Below are positions 6,895 through 10,067 of a stretch of DNA of 10,067 nt, piece by piece; positions within the stretch are counted from its first letter, which is position 1, and each line of letters opens with the position of its first letter. The position numbers and the translations under genes are program-made. The stretch lies in the NCBI GenBank assembly GCA_031401815.1, contig JANNRW010000123.1, positions 1 through 10,067 on the forward strand, read 5' to 3'. Origin of the DNA: JANNRW01 sp031401815 (lineage in GTDB: Bacteria; Desulfobacterota; Desulfuromonadia; Geobacterales; DSM-12255). The notes beneath the pieces were generated by a model that worked only from the letters and a program-made list of their open reading frames with translations, was not told where the DNA came from and searched no databases.

Positions 6895-7003
6895 TCCATA
6901 TCAAAACGGCATCTTTGTTGGCTCGTCTTTGGCTACTCAACATACTGTCTGTATGTATTCTTCGCCTCAATCCTCGCCGCCCTGATGTCATCTTTGATCT
7001 GGA
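6895..7003. repeat. 109-bp element with 11-bp terminal inverted repeats
   Basis: TCCATATCAAA at 6895-6905 and TTTGATCTGGA at 6993-7003 are inverse of each other at 10 of 11 positions. The centre holds a perfect hairpin: ACATAC, a 5-nt loop, then GTATGT (6940-6956). The two halves are also partly complementary, so the whole element could fold into a long imperfect stem. It fills most of the 160-bp gap between ilvA and moaA. I recall similar sequences in many Geobacter intergenic regions. It resembles a small non-autonomous element or structured repeat; its function is unknown. Confidence 0.6.
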
Positions 7004-7035
7004 AACGGAAGAGTATCCATCCGGGAAAAAGTTGT

Positions 7036-7043
7036 GGAGAAGG
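7036..7043 (+). promoter_or_regulatory. Ribosome binding site deciding the moaA start
   Basis: GGAGAAGG precedes the ATG at 7048, with 8 nt from the end of GGAG. The frame is open back to an ATG at 6985, but those 21 codons would read partly through the 109-bp repeat and would have no such site. MoaA proteins normally begin just before the DTYGRTINYLRLSVTE block, in keeping with 7048 (or the ATG at 7054). Confidence 0.7.
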
Positions 7044-7047
7044 TTTC

Positions 7048-8028
7048 ATGTCTATGATTGATACATATGGCCGGACTATCAATTACTTGCGGCTCTCTGT
7101 CACTGAAAGCTGCAATCTGAGCTGCTGCTACTGTATTCCGGATGACAAGAGAGCACTCAGGCATGGAAAACTCCTCAGTTACGGCGAGTTGCTGAAAATA
7201 GCAAGGGCAGCAGTTGACATCGGGGTGGAGAAGATACGGGTAACCGGCGGAGAGCCGCTCTTGAGGCCGGGAATAATAGATTTCCTGGCCGAATTGAAGC
7301 AGATTCCGGGGCTAAAGAGGCTTGTCCTTACGACAAACGGGACAAGGCTTGCAGAGATGGCAGGGGAGCTGGCAACTACAGGTGTAGAAAGCCTCAATAT
7401 CAGTCTTGATTCGCTCTCTCCCGAAACTTTTTCAACAATTACCAGAGGCGGGGTGCTGGGCGATGTTCTGCAAGGTATAGAGGCTGCTGAGCGAGCCGGT
7501 TTCAAGTACATAAAGATCAACATGGTGGTGATGCGCGGAGTTAACGATCATGAAGTCAATAACTTTGCCGCACTGACCATTGACAGGCCGTTCAAGGTAC
7601 GTTTTATAGAGTTCATGCCGACGTTGAAAAACCCTGCTGCTGCTAACCTGACGGTTCCCGGCAGGGAGCTGCTCGCAAAAATGGCTGAATCCTACAGTAT
7701 CAGCAAATCGGGCAAAGAGGCGATTGACGGGCCTGCGGATTATTACAGGATCAACGGTTCAGAAGGGATGATAGGGTTCATAAATCCGGTCTCATGCCAT
7801 TTCTGCAACCATTGCAACAGGATTCGGGTTACATCCACCGGGGATGTCAAGAGCTGTCTGTTCGATAATGGGGTAATCAACCTGCGCCAGGTTCTGGATG
7901 CTGACGATGAGAATGAATTGCGTCTGCTGTTGCGGAGTGCAGCAAGGATGAAGCCGGAACAGAGTACAATGTCCGCAGGCAAGCCCGATTCTACGAGAGC
8001 TTTCTCAATGGCACAGATCGGCGGGTAG
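7048..8028 (+). CDS. moaA: GTP 3',8-cyclase MoaA (molybdopterin cofactor biosynthesis)
   Basis: MoaA is a radical-SAM enzyme that, with MoaC, turns GTP into cyclic pyranopterin monophosphate, the first step of molybdenum (or tungsten) cofactor synthesis. In this 326-residue protein the N-terminal cluster motif CxxxCxxC is C22, C26 and C29. The SAM-contacting motif GGEP is at 67-70. The second, GTP-binding cluster is C253, C256 and C270 within CNHCNRIRVTSTGDVKSC. The protein ends in the Gly-Gly tail (AQIGG) that is important for MoaA activity. Length matches the family. It begins a three-gene group with a MOSC-domain gene (26-nt gap) and a TauE/SafE gene. I found no convincing promoter in the gap upstream, which is mostly repeat. 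Confidence 0.95.
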   Translation: MSMIDTYGRTINYLRLSVTESCNLSCCYCIPDDKRALRHGKLLSYGELLKIARAAVDIGVEKIRVTGGEPLLRPGIIDFLAELKQIPGLKRLVLTTNGTRLAEMAGELATTGVESLNISLDSLSPETFSTITRGGVLGDVLQGIEAAERAGFKYIKINMVVMRGVNDHEVNNFAALTIDRPFKVRFIEFMPTLKNPAAANLTVPGRELLAKMAESYSISKSGKEAIDGPADYYRINGSEGMIGFINPVSCHFCNHCNRIRVTSTGDVKSCLFDNGVINLRQVLDADDENELRLLLRSAARMKPEQSTMSAGKPDSTRAFSMAQIGG

Positions 8029-8054
8029 GGCATATGGTTAGTCTGGAGTGAATC

Positions 8055-8498
8055 ATGAAGCCGGAAGTTTTTGCTGTATCCATTAGCCGCAATAAAGGTG
8101 AGAAAAAGGTTCCGGTTCAGCAGGTTGAACTCAGGCAGGGTCACGGTGTAGCCGGTGATGCTCACGCTGGCGACTGGCATCGTCAGGTCAGCCTGCTTGC
8201 ACTTGAAAGCATTGAAAAGATGCAGAAGCTGGGGCTATCTGTTGATGCAGGCTCTTTTGCCGAGAATATTACTACCAGGGGGATTGACCTCCCCTCTATC
8301 CCGATCGGCACCAGGCTCTCTATCGGAAGTGCTGTTATTGAAGTGACCCAGATAGGCAAGGAGTGTCATACCCGCTGCGCCATATTTCATCAGGCAGGTG
8401 ATTGCGTCATGCCGAAGGAAGGAATTTTCGCAAAGGTATTAACCGGCGGAGTGGTCAGAAGTGGCGACAGTGTAGCCATTCTTTGCCCTGACCCCTGA
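8055..8498 (+). CDS. MOSC-domain protein
   Basis: This 147-residue protein is a stand-alone MOSC domain, the fold found at the C-terminus of molybdenum-cofactor sulfurases and in YiiM-type proteins. It is thought to bind sulfur or the cofactor through a conserved Cys. GVAGDAHAGDWHRQVSLL lies at 31-48. The Cys-rich block GKECHTRC (101-108) with C117 contains C104, C108 and C117, the likely functional cysteines. The end of the domain is KEGIFAKVLTGG. Relatives in anaerobes often occur fused to, or next to, MogA-type proteins. The start ATG has GGAG at 8045-8048, 6 nt upstream. Its last residues (Pro-Asp-Pro) and the TGA stop fall inside the GTCAG-type repeat at 8487-8511, so the tail may have been changed by repeat insertion. 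A role in handling molybdenum-cofactor sulfur is inferred from the neighbours. Confidence 0.88.
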   Translation: MKPEVFAVSISRNKGEKKVPVQQVELRQGHGVAGDAHAGDWHRQVSLLALESIEKMQKLGLSVDAGSFAENITTRGIDLPSIPIGTRLSIGSAVIEVTQIGKECHTRCAIFHQAGDCVMPKEGIFAKVLTGGVVRSGDSVAILCPDP

Positions 8499-8511
8499 CT
8501 ACTGACTACTG
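8487..8511. repeat. 25-bp exact copy of the right end of the 4034-4196 repeat
   Basis: Positions 8487-8511 are identical over 25 bp to 4172-4196, in the same orientation. The copy overlaps the last four codons of the MOSC gene, including its TGA stop. It occupies most of the start of the 34-nt gap to the next gene. Only this one arm is present here, so it may be a decayed or partial element. Confidence 0.85.
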
Positions 8512-8532
8512 CTTCTACGTGCTGGAGAGGGT

Positions 8533-9270
8533 ATGCCTGGCGAAATAACTTTTTTGCTTCTTGTGACCGGAGTAGTCATCATCGCGGCTCTATACTCGAG
8601 CGTCGGCCATGGTGGCGCATCCGGATATATTGCAGTCATGATCCTCTGCTCCATCTCTCCGGCTGTAATCAAACCTGCCGCCCTTCTGCTGAACATTATT
8701 GTTTCGGCGATTGCGGTGATACTGTTTGCTCAAGCAGGGCATTTCCGCTGGAGGCTTTTCTGGCCCTTTGCAATTACCTCTATCCCGGCCAGTTTTCTGG
8801 GAGGAGCAATGAACCTTCCGGATCATCTGCTGAAATTAATGCTCGGAATTACCCTGCTCTTTGCTGCAATCCGGCTCCTCTTCACAAGTCGGCCACTCTC
8901 CTTCGCCAGTCAGATCAATCTTCCTGCTGCCATGATTCTCGGCGCTTTTATCGGGTTTGTTTCCGGTATCACCGGGGTTGGCGGAGGTATTTTTCTAAGT
9001 CCGCTGCTTTTACTCCTTGGCTGGGCCGGGCAGCGCGAAACATCTTCGGTTGCTGCTCTTTTTATTCTGGTGAACTCAATATCCGGGCTGGCAGGAGTAT
9101 TGCTCAATAACGGAGTTATCCCGCCTTTTGCTCCCTGGCTCGGCTTGGCCGCCATGGCTGGCGGTATGGCGGGCTCTTTGGTTGGCAGCCGGATGTTATC
9201 ACCCCTGGTCATAGTAAGAATCTTGACAGTGTTGCTCTCTATTGCCGGGGTCAAGCTGATCCTGACGTGA
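8533..9270 (+). CDS. TauE/SafE (TSUP) family membrane transporter
   Basis: This 245-residue protein is very hydrophobic, with about eight membrane segments, and belongs to the TSUP family of anion exporters (sulfite, sulfoacetate and related compounds). The two-fold internal repeat typical of the family is visible. One half carries SSVGHGGASGY (22-32) and the other GITGVGGGIFLSP (145-157), each followed by a hydrophobic helix. Segments are roughly 5-20, 47-67, 75-92, 97-115, 130-145, 150-165, 170-190 and 222-244. GGAGAGG at 8524-8530 lies just before the ATG. It follows the MOSC gene by 34 nt in the same direction and is probably in the moaA operon. The substrate cannot be read from the sequence; a sulfur oxyanion is the family default, and a link to cofactor sulfur or molybdate/tungstate is only suggested by position. 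Confidence 0.88.
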   Translation: MPGEITFLLLVTGVVIIAALYSSVGHGGASGYIAVMILCSISPAVIKPAALLLNIIVSAIAVILFAQAGHFRWRLFWPFAITSIPASFLGGAMNLPDHLLKLMLGITLLFAAIRLLFTSRPLSFASQINLPAAMILGAFIGFVSGITGVGGGIFLSPLLLLLGWAGQRETSSVAALFILVNSISGLAGVLLNNGVIPPFAPWLGLAAMAGGMAGSLVGSRMLSPLVIVRILTVLLSIAGVKLILT

Positions 9271-9310
9271 GTAAAAGTCAGCAGAGTGAGGCTGTCGAAA
9301 TAGAATGTTC

Positions 9311-9339
9311 TTGACTTTGCAGTAGTCGTACAATAAGTT
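9311..9339 (+). promoter_or_regulatory. Candidate promoter of the livH operon
   Basis: TTGACT at 9311-9316 could be a -35 box. A weak TAAGTT at 9334-9339 stands 17 nt away. A better-looking TACAAT at 9329-9334 is only 12 nt from it and would need another -35 box. Either way the palindrome at 9338-9359 overlaps or immediately follows the -10 region, as expected for repression. The block TTGACTTTGCAG closely matches TTGACTTGCAG upstream of the hydratase gene. Confidence 0.4.
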
Positions 9340-9359
9340 ACATGCAATATTGCATGTAA
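9338..9359. promoter_or_regulatory. Perfect 22-bp palindromic operator, copy 2
   Basis: The half-site TTACATGCAAT is followed directly by its exact inverse ATTGCATGTAA, giving perfect symmetry over 22 bp. It ends 41 nt before the livH start codon. The copy at 310-331 shares 19 of 22 bases. A perfect palindrome of this length in a short intergenic promoter region is very unlikely by chance, so I read it as the binding site of a dimeric transcription factor, probably of TetR type. The family of the regulator is a guess. Confidence 0.75.
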
Positions 9360-9400
9360 ATAAGGCGCTGCAAAACCGGCTGGCTTATCGGGAGATTCAG

Positions 9401-10067
9401 ATGGATTTTCAGACAATTCTTGTCCTTGCACAGGACGGACTTACCAACAGCGCTATTTATATCCTCCTTGCATTGGCAATGATTCTGGTGTTCGGGGTGA
9501 CTCGAATTCTTTTTGTCCCTCAAGGGGAGTTTGTCTCCTTTGGTGCCCTGACCCTGGCAAGCCTTCAGGTTGGCGCGGTGCCCGGCACTGTCTGGCTGCT
9601 CCTCCTTCTGGTTGTTGTTGCGGCTGTCATGGAGAGTGTCAGGATGATCTCCTCAGGTGCCGGTCGTGAATTGCCCGGAGTACTAGCGATGACGATCCTC
9701 CCTTCGGTGCTGATTGCAGCTCTTGTCTATTTCTGTGCGCCGATGAAACTCTCTCTTGGCTGGCAGGTGCTTCTTACCATGATGATAGTTACAGCGACCG
9801 GCCCGCTTCTTTACAGGGTGGCTTTCAGACCACTGGCTGAAGCGACTGTTCTGGTACTGCTGATTGCCGCAGTGGCAGTACATTTTGCACTGGTCGGTGC
9901 AGGGCTCCTCTTTTTCGGGGCAGAGGGGGTGCGTACCCCCCCTTTCTCTGATGCGCAGTTTCAATTCGCGACAGTTATTATTTCCGGGCAGAGCCTCTGG
10001 ATCTACTTCATCAGCACCACATTCATCGCTGCTCTGGCCTGGTTTTTCAGCAGAACCATGTATGGAA
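9401..10067 (+). CDS. livH: Branched-chain amino acid-type ABC transporter permease, LivH-like (partial, 3' end outside window)
   Basis: The frame is open from ATG 9401 to the window end (222 codons). GGGAG at 9390-9394 lies 6 nt before the ATG. The product is an inner-membrane permease of the LivH type, which pairs with LivM, the ATPases LivG and LivF and a periplasmic binding protein. The N-terminal segment SAIYILLALAMILVFGVTRI (18-37), then the FVPQGEF block, matches the typical LivH opening, where His usually stands in place of Gln. YRVAFRPLAEATVLVLLIAA corresponds to the family's RPL region, but it starts near residue 142, later than the usual 90-100. The protein therefore carries about 40-50 extra residues between these blocks. 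Branched-chain amino acids are the default substrate; the shared operator suggests an organic acid feeding the beta-oxidation genes. Confidence 0.85.
   Translation, partial: MDFQTILVLAQDGLTNSAIYILLALAMILVFGVTRILFVPQGEFVSFGALTLASLQVGAVPGTVWLLLLLVVVAAVMESVRMISSGAGRELPGVLAMTILPSVLIAALVYFCAPMKLSLGWQVLLTMMIVTATGPLLYRVAFRPLAEATVLVLLIAAVAVHFALVGAGLLFFGAEGVRTPPFSDAQFQFATVIISGQSLWIYFISTTFIAALAWFFSRTMYG

Noticed and set aside
6940..6956. Hairpin with 6-bp stem as terminator after ilvA
   Set aside because: The stem is AT-rich and short and no T-tract follows. It is the centre of the 109-bp repeat element.

Overview
The window looks like a chromosomal segment of an anaerobic, respiring Desulfuromonadota bacterium close to Geobacter, Geotalea or Pelobacter. 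The basis is the moderate GC content, the mix of beta-oxidation, Liv-type transport and molybdenum-cofactor genes, and several short intergenic repeat families of a kind common in Geobacteraceae. This assignment rests on recognition, not on a database search. All eight genes found lie on the + strand, and the last one runs off the window.

Layout. Positions 1-347 are a repeat-rich leader ending in a promoter and a near-palindromic operator. Positions 348-2644 hold an enoyl-CoA hydratase (PaaF-like) and a two-domain 3-hydroxyacyl-CoA dehydrogenase (PaaH type). An inverted-repeat element follows, then a beta-ketoadipyl-CoA-type thiolase (2840-4039), a 163-bp repeat element, an acyl-CoA dehydrogenase (4218-5369) and, 9 nt later, threonine ammonia-lyase IlvA (5379-6887). 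A 109-bp element with terminal inverted repeats separates these from moaA, a MOSC-domain gene and a TauE/SafE-family membrane protein (7048-9270). A new promoter/operator region (9271-9400) then leads into the start of a LivH-type ABC permease (9401 onward).

How it fits together. Acyl-CoA dehydrogenase, hydratase, dehydrogenase and thiolase make one full beta-oxidation turn. The subfamily resemblances (PaaF/PaaH/PcaF-PaaJ, and an acyl-CoA dehydrogenase with an Arg where glutaryl-CoA dehydrogenase binds a distal carboxylate) point to a dicarboxyl-CoA such as adipyl- or pimeloyl-CoA. That would suit adipate degradation or the lower part of aromatic-acid degradation. No CoA ligase or CoA-transferase is present in the window. 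IlvA would add 2-oxobutyrate for isoleucine or propionyl-CoA metabolism. The moaA group concerns molybdopterin synthesis and sulfur or metal handling.

The most notable signal is a 22-bp palindrome with half-site TTACATGCAAT. It is perfect in front of livH (9338-9359) and nearly perfect in front of the hydratase (310-331). Each copy lies just downstream of a TTGACTT(T)GCAG promoter-like block. This suggests that one regulator, not encoded in the window, controls both the beta-oxidation operon and the transporter. A second notable signal is a GTCAG-rich repeat family that supplies the stop codons of both the thiolase and the MOSC gene.
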